Source: Bradyrhizobium sp. WSM3983 (GTDB taxonomy: Bacteria; Pseudomonadota; Alphaproteobacteria; Rhizobiales; Xanthobacteraceae). Taken from it: a stretch of DNA of 64,000 bases. The stretch covers positions 1 through 64,000 of the forward strand of contig NZ_AXAY01000037.1 of assembly GCF_000473045.1 (NCBI RefSeq), given 5' to 3'. The first letter of the stretch is position 1. Each line of letters opens with the position of its first letter. Shown here one piece after another: positions 38,947 to 47,908 of the stretch. The notes under the pieces are model-generated. The model worked only from the letters and a program-made list of their open reading frames with translations, made no database searches and had not been told where the DNA came from. Both the position numbers and the translations under genes were made by a program.

Positions 38947-38963
38947 CGCCAATCGACGCTGCC

Positions 38964-39063
38964 GTAGGGTGGGCAAAGGCGCCCTTGCGCCGTGCCCACC
39001 AATCATGTCCCGCAACGCAAGTAGATGGTGGGCACGGCGCTTCGCGCCTTTGCCCACCCTACG
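38964..39063. repeat. Palindromic repeat, family B-related
   Basis: A 100-bp inverted repeat with ends gtagggtgggcaaaggcgc and gcgcctttgcccaccctac. The terminal tagggtggg is shared with family B (291-367 and 62488-62577), but the arms differ. It lies between the convergent kinase and coaA genes and probably forms a shared terminator hairpin. Confidence 0.8.
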
Positions 39064-39093
39064 AAACTGCGCTCGCAATGACGAGTGTGTGGC

Positions 39094-40050
39094 CTACAGC
39101 CTTCGCAGCGCCACGCTCTCCACCGCGTGATCCGCGCCCTTTTTCAGGATCAGCGTCGCGCGCGGGCGGGTCGGCAAAATGTTGTCCTCGAGATTGGCAA
39201 GGTTGGTGCGCTCCCAGATCGCGGTGGCGGTGGCGGTGGCCTCCTCGTCCGACAAGAGCGCATAGCGGTTGAAATAGGATTTTGGATTGGTGAACGCGGT
39301 GTCGCGCAGCGCCAGGAAGCGCTTGATGTACCAGCGCCGCAGCGCCGCCTCGTCGGCGTCGATATAGACCGAGAAGTCGAAGAAGTCGGAGACCACGGGC
39401 ACCGCCTTGCCGTCGCGCGGGAGCTTGCCGGTCTGCAGCACGTTGACGCCCTCGACGATCAGGATGTCGGGCTGGTCGATCTCGGCCCATTCGTTCGGCA
39501 CGATGTCGTAGGTCAAATGCGAATAGACCGGCGAGCGCACATGACGGCGGCCCGACTTGATGTCGGACAGGAAGTTGAGCAGCAGCGGCAGGTCGTAGCT
39601 CTCCGGAAAGCCCTTCTTCTGAAGGATGCCCTGCTGCTCGAGCAGGGCCTTCGGGTAGAGAAATCCGTCCGTGGTGATCAGGTCGACCTTCGGACGCGGC
39701 GACCAGCGCGCCAACAAGGCCTGGAGCACGCGGGCGGTGGTGGATTTACCGACCGCAACCGAGCCGGCGACGCCGATGATGTATGGGACCTTGCGATCGC
39801 GGATGTTGAGGAACTGGCGCTCAGCGTAATACAGGCGCTGCATCGCATCGACATAGATCGAGAGCAGGCGCGACAGCGGCAGATAAATGTCCTCGACTTC
39901 CTTGAGATCGAGGCGATCGTGCAGTGAACGCAGCCGGTCGAACTCGCCCGGCTCCAGTGTCATCGGCGTATCGTCGCGCAGACGCGCCCATTCTTCGCGC
40001 GAATAGACGCGGTATGGATTATATTGCTGCTCGGGTGCGCGGATATCCAT
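39094..40050 (-). CDS. coaA: Pantothenate kinase (type I)
   Basis: Phosphorylates pantothenate, the committed step of coenzyme A synthesis. The 318-residue protein has the P-loop GVAGSVAVGKSTTARVLQALL (about 105-125) and the substrate-site phrase LSDIKSGRRHVRSPVYSHLTYDI (shown here in part), matching the prokaryotic type I enzyme. It is the last gene of the his operon in transcription order, 28 bp after hisE. coaE, for the last CoA step, lies elsewhere in the window (52331-52930). Confidence 0.96.
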   Translation of the reverse strand: MDIRAPEQQYNPYRVYSREEWARLRDDTPMTLEPGEFDRLRSLHDRLDLKEVEDIYLPLSRLLSIYVDAMQRLYYAERQFLNIRDRKVPYIIGVAGSVAVGKSTTARVLQALLARWSPRPKVDLITTDGFLYPKALLEQQGILQKKGFPESYDLPLLLNFLSDIKSGRRHVRSPVYSHLTYDIVPNEWAEIDQPDILIVEGVNVLQTGKLPRDGKAVPVVSDFFDFSVYIDADEAALRRWYIKRFLALRDTAFTNPKSYFNRYALLSDEEATATATAIWERTNLANLEDNILPTRPRATLILKKGADHAVESVALRRL

Positions 40051-40078
40051 GACGCGACCTTCTCCGTTAAGAGCTCGG

Positions 40079-40405
40079 CTAGCTGCCGCTCTTGCGAGAC
40101 GCTTTCTCTTCCAACCCTGACATATTCGTACGCCTGTCCAGCGCCGCTTCGACCTCTTCCAGCTTTACGCCGCGAGCCTTGAGCAGCACAAGGAAATGGT
40201 AGAGCAGGTCGGCGCCCTCGGCGATCAGATGCGCGCGATCGTTTTCGACTGCTGCGATTACGGTTTCGACTGCTTCCTCACCGAACTTCTTGGCGCAATG
40301 TTCGGCGCCCCTGTCGAGCAGCTTGCGGGTATAGGAGCCCTCGCCACCGGAGGCCGCGCGGGCATCAATGGTTACGGCGAGATCGTGGATCGTGAAACGC
40401 GGCAT
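40079..40405 (-). CDS. hisE: Phosphoribosyl-ATP pyrophosphatase
   Basis: Second step of histidine synthesis, hydrolysing PR-ATP to PR-AMP. The 108-residue all-helical protein carries the MazG-like signature KKFGEEAVETVIAAVE with its metal-binding Glu residues, then LIAEGADLLYHFLVLLKARGV. It is a stand-alone HisE, not fused to HisI. It lies 79 bp after hisF in the same operon. Confidence 0.95.
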   Translation of the reverse strand: MPRFTIHDLAVTIDARAASGGEGSYTRKLLDRGAEHCAKKFGEEAVETVIAAVENDRAHLIAEGADLLYHFLVLLKARGVKLEEVEAALDRRTNMSGLEEKASRKSGS

Positions 40406-40484
40406 AATGAATACTCGAAACGCGCGTCTGGCCGGTTGGGCCAGTCCCCGCCGGTTGATGTAGCACTTTTATGAACGGGAGTCG

Positions 40485-41258
40485 TCAGGCATCCAGGCGC
40501 ATGGGTAGTCCGCGCCGGGCCATGTGCTCCTTGGCTTCACGGATGGTGAATTCCCCGAAATGGAAGATCGAGGCGGCCAGCACGGCGGTGGCGCGCCCGT
40601 CGCGGATCCCGTCGACGAGGTGATCGAGATTGCCGACGCCGCCCGAGGCGATGACGGGAACGGTAACGCTGTCGGCGATCGCGCGGGTCAGCGGAATGTC
40701 AAAGCCCTGCCGCGTGCCGTCGCGGTCCATCGAGGTGAGCAGAATTTCACCAGCACCGAGCGAGACCACTTCCTGGGCATACTCGATCGCGTCGATGCCG
40801 GTCGAGTTGCGGCCACCATGGGTAAAGATCTCCCAGCGGTCGCCGCCCGGGCGCTTGACCCGTTTGGCATCGATCGCGACCACCACGCACTGCTCGCCGA
40901 ATTTTTCGGCGGCTTCCTTGACGAACTCGCGCCGCGACACCGCAGCGCTGTTGATCGAGACCTTGTCCGCGCCGGCGCGCAACAATGTCTTGATGTCGTT
41001 GACCTCACGCACGCCGCCGCCGACGGTCACCGGCATGAAGCAGGCCTCGGCCGTGCGCCGGACCACGTCCAGCATGATACCGCGGTTCTCATGGGTCGCG
41101 GTGATGTCGAGGAAGGTCAGCTCGTCGGCACCGGCGGCGTCATAGGCGATCGCGGCTTCGACGGGATCGCCGGCATCGCGCAGATCAACGAAGTTGACGC
41201 CCTTGACGACGCGGCCGTCTTTCACGTCGAGGCAGGGGATCACGCGCACCTTGAACAT
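40485..41258 (-). CDS. hisF: Imidazole glycerol phosphate synthase subunit HisF
   Basis: Cyclase half of the HisF-HisH enzyme; it uses ammonia from HisH to make imidazole glycerol phosphate and AICAR. The 257-residue TIM barrel starts MFKVRVIPCLDVKDGRVVKG with the catalytic Asp and Lys, and has the phosphate loops VTVGGGVREVND and VIASGGVGNLDHL, plus LLTSMDRDGTRQGFD with the second catalytic Asp. The start is 3 bp after the hisA stop. Confidence 0.97.
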   Translation of the reverse strand: MFKVRVIPCLDVKDGRVVKGVNFVDLRDAGDPVEAAIAYDAAGADELTFLDITATHENRGIMLDVVRRTAEACFMPVTVGGGVREVNDIKTLLRAGADKVSINSAAVSRREFVKEAAEKFGEQCVVVAIDAKRVKRPGGDRWEIFTHGGRNSTGIDAIEYAQEVVSLGAGEILLTSMDRDGTRQGFDIPLTRAIADSVTVPVIASGGVGNLDHLVDGIRDGRATAVLAASIFHFGEFTIREAKEHMARRGLPMRLDA

Positions 41259-41261
41259 GGG

Positions 41262-42008
41262 TCAGCTCCTGGGCGCGTTGCGGATCAAAGTGAGGGCGGC
41301 GGCGGGATCGAGCCGGCCGTCATAGAGCGCGCGGCCAGCGATCGCGCCGGCGAGCTTTTTCGCGCGCGGCGTCAGCATGGCCTTGACGTCATCGATCGAG
41401 GCGAGGCCACCGGAAGCGATCACGGGAATCGAGATCGCGTCGGCGAGTGCAATGGTCGCATCGAGGTTGAGGCCCTTGAGCAGGCCGTCGCGCGCGATGT
41501 CGGTGAAGATGATGGCGGCAACGCCGGCATCCTCGAAACGCTGCGCGATCTCCAGCACCGTGACCTGCGAGGTCTCGGCCCAGCCTTCGACCGCGACCTT
41601 GCCGTCGCGCGCGTCGAGCCCGACCGCGACGCGGCCGGGGAATTTTTTGGCGGCGGCTTTCACCAACTCGGGATCGCGCACCGCAGCCGTGCCGATGATG
41701 ACGCGGGTGATGCCTTTTTCGAGCCAGGCTTCGACGGTGGCGAGATCGCGAATGCCGCCGCCGAGTTGCACCGGGATCTTGATCGTCTTCAGCATCGCCT
41801 CGACCGCCTGCGCATTCACCGGCTTGCCGGCAAACGCACCGTCGAGATCGACGACGTGAAGATATTCAAAGCCCTGCGTGACAAAGCTCTGCGCCTGGGC
41901 CGCAGGATCGAGACTGAACACGGTCGCGCGCGCCATATCGCCTTGCTCGAGGCGCACGCACTGGCCGTCCTTGAGGTCGATGGCAGGAAAGAGAATCACG
42001 GTTTCCAT
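41262..42008 (-). CDS. hisA: ProFAR isomerase HisA
   Basis: Isomerises ProFAR to PRFAR, the fourth step of histidine synthesis. The 248-residue barrel begins METVILFPAIDLKDGQCVRL with the catalytic Asp, and has QLGGGIRDLATVEAWL and VIASGGLASIDDVKAM as phosphate loops. The start is chosen at 42008; a longer in-frame reading continues into hisH and does not look like a homologous extension. It overlaps the hisH end by 13 bp. Confidence 0.96.
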   Translation of the reverse strand: METVILFPAIDLKDGQCVRLEQGDMARATVFSLDPAAQAQSFVTQGFEYLHVVDLDGAFAGKPVNAQAVEAMLKTIKIPVQLGGGIRDLATVEAWLEKGITRVIIGTAAVRDPELVKAAAKKFPGRVAVGLDARDGKVAVEGWAETSQVTVLEIAQRFEDAGVAAIIFTDIARDGLLKGLNLDATIALADAISIPVIASGGLASIDDVKAMLTPRAKKLAGAIAGRALYDGRLDPAAALTLIRNAPRS

Positions 42009-42646
42009 CGCAAGAAGTTCGAGATCAGGGCCAGGCCAAAACGCTGGCTCTTCTCGGGGTGAAACTGCGTGCCGATGGCGGTGTCCTTCGCGACGATCGC
42101 GGTGACAGGCCCGCCGTAATCGGCGCGCGCGAGCACGTCCGCCTCGTTGGCAGCGTTGAGGTGGTAGGAGTGCACGAAATAAGCGTGCTGACCCCCGGGG
42201 CCGAGCGGCAGCTTGTTCAGCACCGGATGCTCCTGCAGCACATCGAGCGTATTCCAGCCCATGTGCGGGATCTTCAGGCTTTCGTCGCGCGGCGTGATCT
42301 TCTCGACGTCGCCGCCGATCCAGTTCAGGCCCTGCGTAATGACATGCTCCTTGCCGCGGGTGGCAAAGAGCTGCATGCCGACGCAGATGCCGAACATCGG
42401 CCGCGCCTTGACGCGCACGGCTTCCGTGATCGCCTCGACCATGCCGTTGACGGCATCGAGCCCGCGCCGGCAATCGGCGAAGGCACCGACGCCCGGCAGC
42501 ACCAGACGGTCGGCACCATAGGCCTGATCAGGATCGCTGGTGACGAAGACCTTCTCGCCGTTCTCCAGGCTGCGCGCGGCGCGTTCAAACGCCTTGGCGG
42601 CGGAATGCAGATTCCCGGAACCGTAATCGATGATGGCGACGCTCAT
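41996..42646 (-). CDS. hisH: Imidazole glycerol phosphate synthase subunit HisH
   Basis: Class I glutamine amidotransferase that feeds ammonia to HisF. The 216-residue protein starts MSVAIIDYGSGNLHSAAKAFE, has the catalytic Cys in GICVGMQLFA and the His-Glu pair in TQFHPEKSQRFG. The start is set by homology; the 123 bp of in-frame upstream sequence belongs to the DUF2628 gene. It lies directly after DUF2628 with a 4-bp overlap. Confidence 0.96.
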   Translation of the reverse strand: MSVAIIDYGSGNLHSAAKAFERAARSLENGEKVFVTSDPDQAYGADRLVLPGVGAFADCRRGLDAVNGMVEAITEAVRVKARPMFGICVGMQLFATRGKEHVITQGLNWIGGDVEKITPRDESLKIPHMGWNTLDVLQEHPVLNKLPLGPGGQHAYFVHSYHLNAANEADVLARADYGGPVTAIVAKDTAIGTQFHPEKSQRFGLALISNFLRWKP

Positions 42647-43173
42647 CTTGACCCTCCCGGTTCTGGAAACAATCCAATGATGCCGCCGGCCGGAATCGGC
42701 GGCGGGTTGGAAAATTGCTGACCCGGCAAATTGCGGGTCGGCGGCGGCCCGCCGCGATCGACAGCCCATTGATCGTTGACGATGCCGCGCTGCTTCTGGC
42801 TCCAGCGCTCGAAGAAACGACGCTCGGCGGTGTCCTCGTCGTCAGCGACGACGACGTCGAGCTGCCGCCATCTGCCGCGCGACAGCGTCCAGCGGCGCAG
42901 GCTCGAGGCCTCGAAACCCATCAAAAGCGCGACGATGGTGTTGGCAAAGAAGATCGCGCTGCGACCGACGCCGAGGCTATGCAGCCCGGCATCGAACGCG
43001 GCGAGGAAGACGATCCAGCCGATCAGCGCCAGCCAGAGCCTGTTCCAGGCCAACCAGAACGGGCCGAACACCATCGCCCAGAAATGGAAGCCGTCGCGCA
43101 CGAACACGAATCTGTCGGTCGCGCGCAGATCGGCCCCGCCTGGGGTGGGAGCATGAACTGTGTAGACAGGCAT
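42643..43173 (-). CDS. DUF2628 family membrane protein
   Basis: A 176-residue protein with about two or three membrane helices (DGFHFWAMVFGPFWLAWNRLWLALIGWIVFLAAF, then SAIFFANTIVALLMGFEA), the DUF2628 pattern. The cytosolic C-terminal half is polar and proline-rich. It sits inside the his operon, between hisB and hisH, with its stop overlapping the hisH start. This placement recurs in Rhizobiales by recall, but no role in histidine synthesis is known. Confidence 0.85.
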   Translation of the reverse strand: MPVYTVHAPTPGGADLRATDRFVFVRDGFHFWAMVFGPFWLAWNRLWLALIGWIVFLAAFDAGLHSLGVGRSAIFFANTIVALLMGFEASSLRRWTLSRGRWRQLDVVVADDEDTAERRFFERWSQKQRGIVNDQWAVDRGGPPPTRNLPGQQFSNPPPIPAGGIIGLFPEPGGSR

Positions 43174-43240
43174 TTTCGATGCCCCGTTCTCGAGAATTCA
43201 GTGATGCCGCCGGCAGCGCTTCGCCACCGAGACGGAGATG

Positions 43241-43834
43241 TCAGCCGCCAAGCGAGCCCTTGGTGGACGGGATTTCGCCCGCCGCCTTGGGATCGATCGC
43301 AACCGCGGTGCGCAGCGCCCGCGCCAGGCCCTTGAAGCAGGACTCGGCGATATGGTGGCTGTTATCGCCATATAGGGTCTCGACGTGGAGAGTCACGCCG
43401 GCATTCATGGCGAAGGCCTGGAACCACTCGCGCACCAGCTCGGTGTCGAACTCACCGATCTTGTCGCGGGGGAAGTCGGCCTTGAACACCAGGAACGGAC
43501 GGCCCGAGATGTCGATGACCACGCGCGACAGGGTCTCGTCCATGGGCATGTGCACGCCGGCATAGCGGGTGATGCCCGCCATGTTGCCGAGCGCCTGCCT
43601 GACCGCCTGGCCGAGCGCGATGCCGGTGTCTTCGGTGGTGTGGTGATGATCAATGTGCAGGTCGCCAACCGCCTTGACCGTCAGGTCGATGCGGGAATGG
43701 CGGGCGAGGAGATCGAGCATATGGTCGAAAAAGCCGATGCCGGTCGCGATATCGGCCACGCCGGTGCCGTCGAGGTTCACGGTGACCTCGATGTCGGTTT
43801 CCTTGGTCTTGCGCTTGATCGTCGCGGTGCGCAT
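43241..43834 (-). CDS. hisB: Imidazoleglycerol-phosphate dehydratase
   Basis: Manganese-dependent dehydratase for the sixth step of histidine synthesis. The 197-residue monofunctional enzyme has the metal-binding motifs GFFDHMLDLLARHS and DHHHTTEDTGIALGQA and their second copies later in the chain (KAGVTLHVETLYGDNSHHIAE-type region). It lacks the phosphatase domain of the enteric HisB. It heads the his operon and diverges from hslV. Confidence 0.96.
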   Translation of the reverse strand: MRTATIKRKTKETDIEVTVNLDGTGVADIATGIGFFDHMLDLLARHSRIDLTVKAVGDLHIDHHHTTEDTGIALGQAVRQALGNMAGITRYAGVHMPMDETLSRVVIDISGRPFLVFKADFPRDKIGEFDTELVREWFQAFAMNAGVTLHVETLYGDNSHHIAESCFKGLARALRTAVAIDPKAAGEIPSTKGSLGG

Positions 43835-44026
43835 TGAAAGCTGGTTTCCATCCTGGCTTGAGGGCCGAAAACGGCGGTCTTTTAACAGCCAAATGACACC
43901 TTCGCTACTGCGGGAACGGCTGGCCGGGCCTCTACTTCCGCCTATGGTGAGCGAATTTGAGGCCGGAACGGCCCGTTGTGCCCTTGGCCCTGACCGCCTA
44001 AATCAGGCCGGACAAAGAGGTACTTC
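43835..44026. promoter_or_regulatory. Divergent promoter region hisB / hslV
   Basis: A 192-bp region serving both operons. Towards hslV there is a weak RpoH-like pair with the correct 17-nt spacing (CTGG at 43920-43923, CCTATGG at 43941-43947), with mismatches in both boxes. Heat-shock control of hslVU is expected from other rhizobia, but the sequence evidence here is slight. Confidence 0.3.
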
Positions 44027-44587
44027 ATGCAGGACTCCCAGAACAGCTCGCCGGTCTGGCACGGCACCACGATTTTGACGGTCCGCAAGGGCGGCAAGGT
44101 GGTGGTCGGCGGCGATGGCCAGGTCTCGATCGGCCAGACCGTGATCAAGTCCAACGCCAAAAAGGTCCGGAAACTCGGCAAGGGCGACGTGATCGGCGGG
44201 TTTGCCGGCGCCACGGCCGACGCCTTCACGCTCTTTGAGCGGCTGGAATCCAAGCTCGAGCAATATCCGGGGCAATTGACCCGGGCTGCCGTGGAACTCG
44301 CCAAGGACTGGCGCACCGACCGCTACCTCCGCCGGCTGGAGGCCATGATGATCGTGGCCGACAAGGACGTCTCCCTGGTGCTGACAGGCACCGGCGACGT
44401 GCTCGAGCCCGAGGCCGGCGTCATGGCGATCGGTTCCGGCGGCAATTACGCGCTGGCCGCGGCCCGTGCCCTGATCGACACCGACAAGGACGCCGAGACC
44501 ATCGTCCGCCGCTCGCTCGACATTGCCGCCGACATCTGCGTCTACACCAACCGCAACGTCACCATCGAAGCGCTGACCGCCGGCTGA
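44027..44587 (+). CDS. hslV: ATP-dependent protease subunit HslV (ClpQ)
   Basis: Proteasome-like peptidase of the HslVU protease. The 186-residue precursor is processed before the double threonine in VWHGTTILTVRKGGK, exposing the catalytic Thr at about residue 14. The conserved VVVGGDGQVSIGQTVIKSNAKKVR and IGSGGNYALAAARALI follow. The gene is first in an hslV-DUF2585-hslU run. Confidence 0.97.
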   Translation: MQDSQNSSPVWHGTTILTVRKGGKVVVGGDGQVSIGQTVIKSNAKKVRKLGKGDVIGGFAGATADAFTLFERLESKLEQYPGQLTRAAVELAKDWRTDRYLRRLEAMMIVADKDVSLVLTGTGDVLEPEAGVMAIGSGGNYALAAARALIDTDKDAETIVRRSLDIAADICVYTNRNVTIEALTAG

Positions 44588-44591
44588 GCGG

Positions 44592-45215
44592 ATGGCATTG
44601 GCCCGCAGCACGAGCCCGACCCAACCCGCGTTTCCGCCGCTCGCCTGGGTCGGCATCGCGCTCTTGCTGCTGGCGCTGCAGGCCTCGATCCTGTTCGCGA
44701 TGGGACGGGTGCCGATCTGCACCTGCGGATACGTCAAGCTCTGGCATGGCGTGGTGAACAGCTCGGAGAATTCCCAGCACATCGCCGACTGGTACAGTTT
44801 TTCGCACGTGCTGCACGGCTTGCTGTTCTACGGACTGACGTGGCTGTTGTTCTCGCGACGCCTGTCCTTTCTTAAGCTTTCCTGGCCCGCGCGGCTGATC
44901 ATCGCGATGCTGATCGAGGGCGCCTGGGAGATCGTCGAGAATTCACCCGTCATCATCGAGCGCTACCGCGCCGGCACGATCTCGCTGGATTATTACGGCG
45001 ACAGCATCGTCAACTCGGTCTCGGACACGTTGTTCATGATGCTGGGGTTCCTCACCGCGCGCGTGCTGCCTGTCACGGCGACCGTCGTCCTCGGACTCGC
45101 CTTCGAGATCATGCTGGCGCTGCACATTCGCGACAATCTGACGCTCAACATCCTGATGCTCATCCATCCGATCGAGGCCGTGAAGCAATGGCAATCCGGC
45201 CCGCCGATCATTTGA
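44592..45215 (+). CDS. DUF2585 (UPF0314) family membrane protein
   Basis: A 207-residue polytopic protein with about five membrane helices. It contains the family's conserved features: a cytosine-rich-coded CTCGYVKLWHGVV segment, NSSENSQHIADWYSFSHVLHG and EGAWEIVENSPVIIERYR. No function is established. It lies 4 bp after hslV and 52 bp before hslU, so it is co-expressed with a quality-control protease, a recurrent rhizobial arrangement. Confidence 0.88.
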   Translation: MALARSTSPTQPAFPPLAWVGIALLLLALQASILFAMGRVPICTCGYVKLWHGVVNSSENSQHIADWYSFSHVLHGLLFYGLTWLLFSRRLSFLKLSWPARLIIAMLIEGAWEIVENSPVIIERYRAGTISLDYYGDSIVNSVSDTLFMMLGFLTARVLPVTATVVLGLAFEIMLALHIRDNLTLNILMLIHPIEAVKQWQSGPPII

Positions 45216-45267
45216 CGGTCAAAAAAGCGGCTTGTCCCCGCCGGCTTCTAATCCTAGCTAAGGTCCC

Positions 45268-46572
45268 ATGACAGACTTTTCTCCCCGCGAAATCGTTTCC
45301 GAACTCGACCGTTTCATCGTCGGCCAGGCCGACGCCAAGCGCGCCGTCTCGATCGCGCTGCGCAACCGCTGGCGCCGGCAGCAGCTCGAAGGCTCCTTGC
45401 GCGAGGAAGTGCTGCCGAAGAACATCCTGATGATCGGGCCCACCGGCGTCGGCAAGACGGAGATCGCGCGGCGACTGGCAAAATTGGCCAATGCACCATT
45501 CCTGAAGGTCGAGGCCACGAAGTTCACCGAAGTCGGCTATGTCGGCCGCGACGTCGAGCAGATCGTGCGCGACCTCGTCGAGGTCGCGATTGCCCAGGTG
45601 CGCGAGCGCAAGCGCAAGGACGTGCAGGCGCGCGCGCAGCTCGCCGCCGAGGAACGCGTGCTCGATGCGCTCGTGGGCGCCAATGCCAGCGCCCCAACCC
45701 GCGAATCCTTCCGCAAGAAGCTGCGCGCCGGCGAGCTCAACGACAAGGAAATCGAGATCGAGACCCAGTCGTCCGGCGGCGGCATGCCCATGTTCGAGAT
45801 CCCGGGCATGCCGGGCGCGCAGATGGGCGCGATCTCGATCGGCGACATCTTCGGCAAGCTTGGCGGAGGCCGCAAGACGCGGCGGCTGACGGTCGAAGGC
45901 TCGCACGAGCTTCTCGTCAACGAGGAATCCGACAAGCTGCTGGACACCGATCAGCTGACGCTGGAGGCGATCAGTGCGGTCGAGAACAACGGCATCGTGT
46001 TCCTCGACGAGATCGACAAGATCTGTGCCCGCGAAGGCCGCGTCGGCGGCGACGTCTCGCGCGAAGGCGTGCAGCGCGATTTGCTGCCGCTGATCGAGGG
46101 CACCACGGTCTCGACCAAGCACGGCGCGGTCAAGACCGACCACATCCTGTTCATTGCCTCCGGCGCCTTCCACGTCGCCAAGCCATCCGACCTGCTGCCG
46201 GAGTTGCAGGGCCGCCTGCCGATCCGCGTCGAGCTGCAGGCGCTGACCCGGGACGATATGCGCCGCATCCTCACCGAGCCCGAGGCCTCGCTGATCAAGC
46301 AATATGTCGCGCTGATGCAGACCGAAGGCGTCACGCTCGACATCACCGACAGCGCCATCGATGCGCTCGCCGACGTCGCGGTCGCCGTCAATTCCACCGT
46401 CGAGAACATCGGCGCCCGGCGGCTCCAGACCGTGATGGAGCGGGTGCTGGACGAGATCTCCTTCACAGCCCCCGACCGCAACGGCGAGACCGTCCGGATC
46501 GATGCTGATTTCGTGCAGAAGCACGTCGGCGACCTCGCCAAGAACGCCGATCTGAGCCGGTTTATTTTGTAA
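45268..46572 (+). CDS. hslU: ATP-dependent protease ATPase subunit HslU (ClpY)
   Basis: AAA+ unfoldase ring that feeds substrates to HslV. The 434-residue protein has the sensor start DFSPREIVSELDRFIVGQ, Walker A GPTGVGKTEIARRL, the inserted I-domain (about 110-240) and Walker B GIVFLDEIDKICAR. It ends DLSRFIL, the C-terminal tail that docks into HslV and opens its pore. Confidence 0.97.
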   Translation: MTDFSPREIVSELDRFIVGQADAKRAVSIALRNRWRRQQLEGSLREEVLPKNILMIGPTGVGKTEIARRLAKLANAPFLKVEATKFTEVGYVGRDVEQIVRDLVEVAIAQVRERKRKDVQARAQLAAEERVLDALVGANASAPTRESFRKKLRAGELNDKEIEIETQSSGGGMPMFEIPGMPGAQMGAISIGDIFGKLGGGRKTRRLTVEGSHELLVNEESDKLLDTDQLTLEAISAVENNGIVFLDEIDKICAREGRVGGDVSREGVQRDLLPLIEGTTVSTKHGAVKTDHILFIASGAFHVAKPSDLLPELQGRLPIRVELQALTRDDMRRILTEPEASLIKQYVALMQTEGVTLDITDSAIDALADVAVAVNSTVENIGARRLQTVMERVLDEISFTAPDRNGETVRIDADFVQKHVGDLAKNADLSRFIL

Positions 46573-46600
46573 TTCCGGGCTGCCGCGCTATGGATGCGGC

Positions 46601-47725
46601 GTGACCGCGCGCATCCTGCAAAACCCCTGGCGATTTCTGCTCGCGATCAACGCCGCGGTCATCGTCGGCGTGTTCGTTCACAAGATCCAGCTGCCGCCTT
46701 ACGTCCCCTACGTCCATCTCCTCGTCGACTATCATTTCGGCTTCATCAAGCGTGCGCTGATCGGGGCGATCGTCGCGCTGTTCACGGCCAAGGTGCCGGT
46801 CTGGCTGGTGTTCGTGCTCGGTGGGGCGACGTGGCTGGTGACGCTCGGGCTCTACGCAAAACTGTTTCAGAGGACATTCGGCTTCACCGCGAAGACGCTG
46901 CCGCTGTTCGTCTTCATCGCGGGCTCGCCGTTCTTCCTGAAAAACTTCATGCACACGCTCGGCCATTTCGACATCTATGGCTGCGCGCTGGCGCTCATCC
47001 TGCTGCTGATGCCGGCCGGCTCGTTGCTATTCGTGGCGACGGCCGCGCTGTTCGCGATCACTCTCGTCCTGATCCACCACATCCATCTCCTGATGTATGT
47101 GCCGACCATCATCACCATCGTCGTGACCAGGCACTATCTCGCTCACGGCATCGCCCGGACGAACGTCGCGTTCGGTCTGGCCGCGCTGCTTTCCGTGAGC
47201 ATCCTGTTCTTCGCAGCCCAATTCCTGGGAACGATGCCGATCCCGGAGGCGGATTTCGTCGCGTATCTGAAGACCCGGATGGCCGATCCCTCGCGCACGG
47301 ATCTGCTGCAATTCAGCTACATCTGGTATCAGCCGCTGGCGAAGGAGATCTCGGACACCTGGGGCCGCTTGCCGCACAACATCCTTGGCGTGCCCGTCTT
47401 CGCCCTGCTGATCTGGCTGCACACGCCGCTGTGGCGCTATTTTGCGAAGCTGATCGGCTCCCTCGCGAACGAGACGCACCGCCGGCTCGTGATCGCGGCG
47501 CTGATCGGCGTCAGCTTTGCTTATCTCGTGATGTTCGCGATGGTGTTCGACTATTCGCGCTGGATCTCGAACTGGGCGGTCTGCATGTTCTTGATCCTGC
47601 ATGCGGTAAAGATGCTGCCAGCCTCGCAGGAGACGCCGTTGATCCCGGCCGCGGACCAGAAGACCAACATCTTCGGCCTGATCGTCACCCTGATCCCACG
47701 CGTCGGAATCGTCCGGCCGTTCTGA
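46601..47725 (+). CDS. Hypothetical polytopic membrane protein
   Basis: A 374-residue integral membrane protein with about nine or ten hydrophobic segments. I do not assign it to a family. A periplasmic-side phrase DYHFGFIKRALIGAIVALF and HTLGHFDIYGCALALILLL resemble loops in multi-pass GT-C-type or polymerase-like envelope proteins, but the acidic catalytic pair of a GT-C is not clear. It starts 28 bp after hslU on the same strand and ends at a family A repeat. A link to hslVU is only positional. Confidence 0.75.
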   Translation: MTARILQNPWRFLLAINAAVIVGVFVHKIQLPPYVPYVHLLVDYHFGFIKRALIGAIVALFTAKVPVWLVFVLGGATWLVTLGLYAKLFQRTFGFTAKTLPLFVFIAGSPFFLKNFMHTLGHFDIYGCALALILLLMPAGSLLFVATAALFAITLVLIHHIHLLMYVPTIITIVVTRHYLAHGIARTNVAFGLAALLSVSILFFAAQFLGTMPIPEADFVAYLKTRMADPSRTDLLQFSYIWYQPLAKEISDTWGRLPHNILGVPVFALLIWLHTPLWRYFAKLIGSLANETHRRLVIAALIGVSFAYLVMFAMVFDYSRWISNWAVCMFLILHAVKMLPASQETPLIPAADQKTNIFGLIVTLIPRVGIVRPF

Positions 47726-47755
47726 GACGATTCAGTCCAACTACGAAGACGGTGA

Positions 47756-47880
47756 GCTCCCTCTCCCGCTTGCGGGAGAGGGTTGGGGAGAGGGCTTTCT
47801 CCGCGATCGAGAACCCCCAAGAGGATAGAACCCTCACCCGCCGCGCTTCGCGCGACGACCTCTCCCGCAAGCGGGAGAGG
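47756..47880. repeat. GC-rich palindromic repeat, family A copy 3
   Basis: Third copy of the unit at 16150-16272, with outer arms cccgcttgcggg / cccgcaagcggg and internal ccctcacccgccgcgcttcg. It lies between the convergent membrane-protein gene and the Smr gene and can serve as a terminator for both strands. Confidence 0.85.
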
Positions 47881-47908
47881 CAAGAGGAGCCCGGGGCTAG
47901 CTTGATCC

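Noticed and set aside
40524..42062. 512-aa plus-strand ORF over hisF and hisA
   Set aside because: Antisense shadow; both minus-strand genes are clear and the translation is low-complexity Arg/Asp/Gly-rich.
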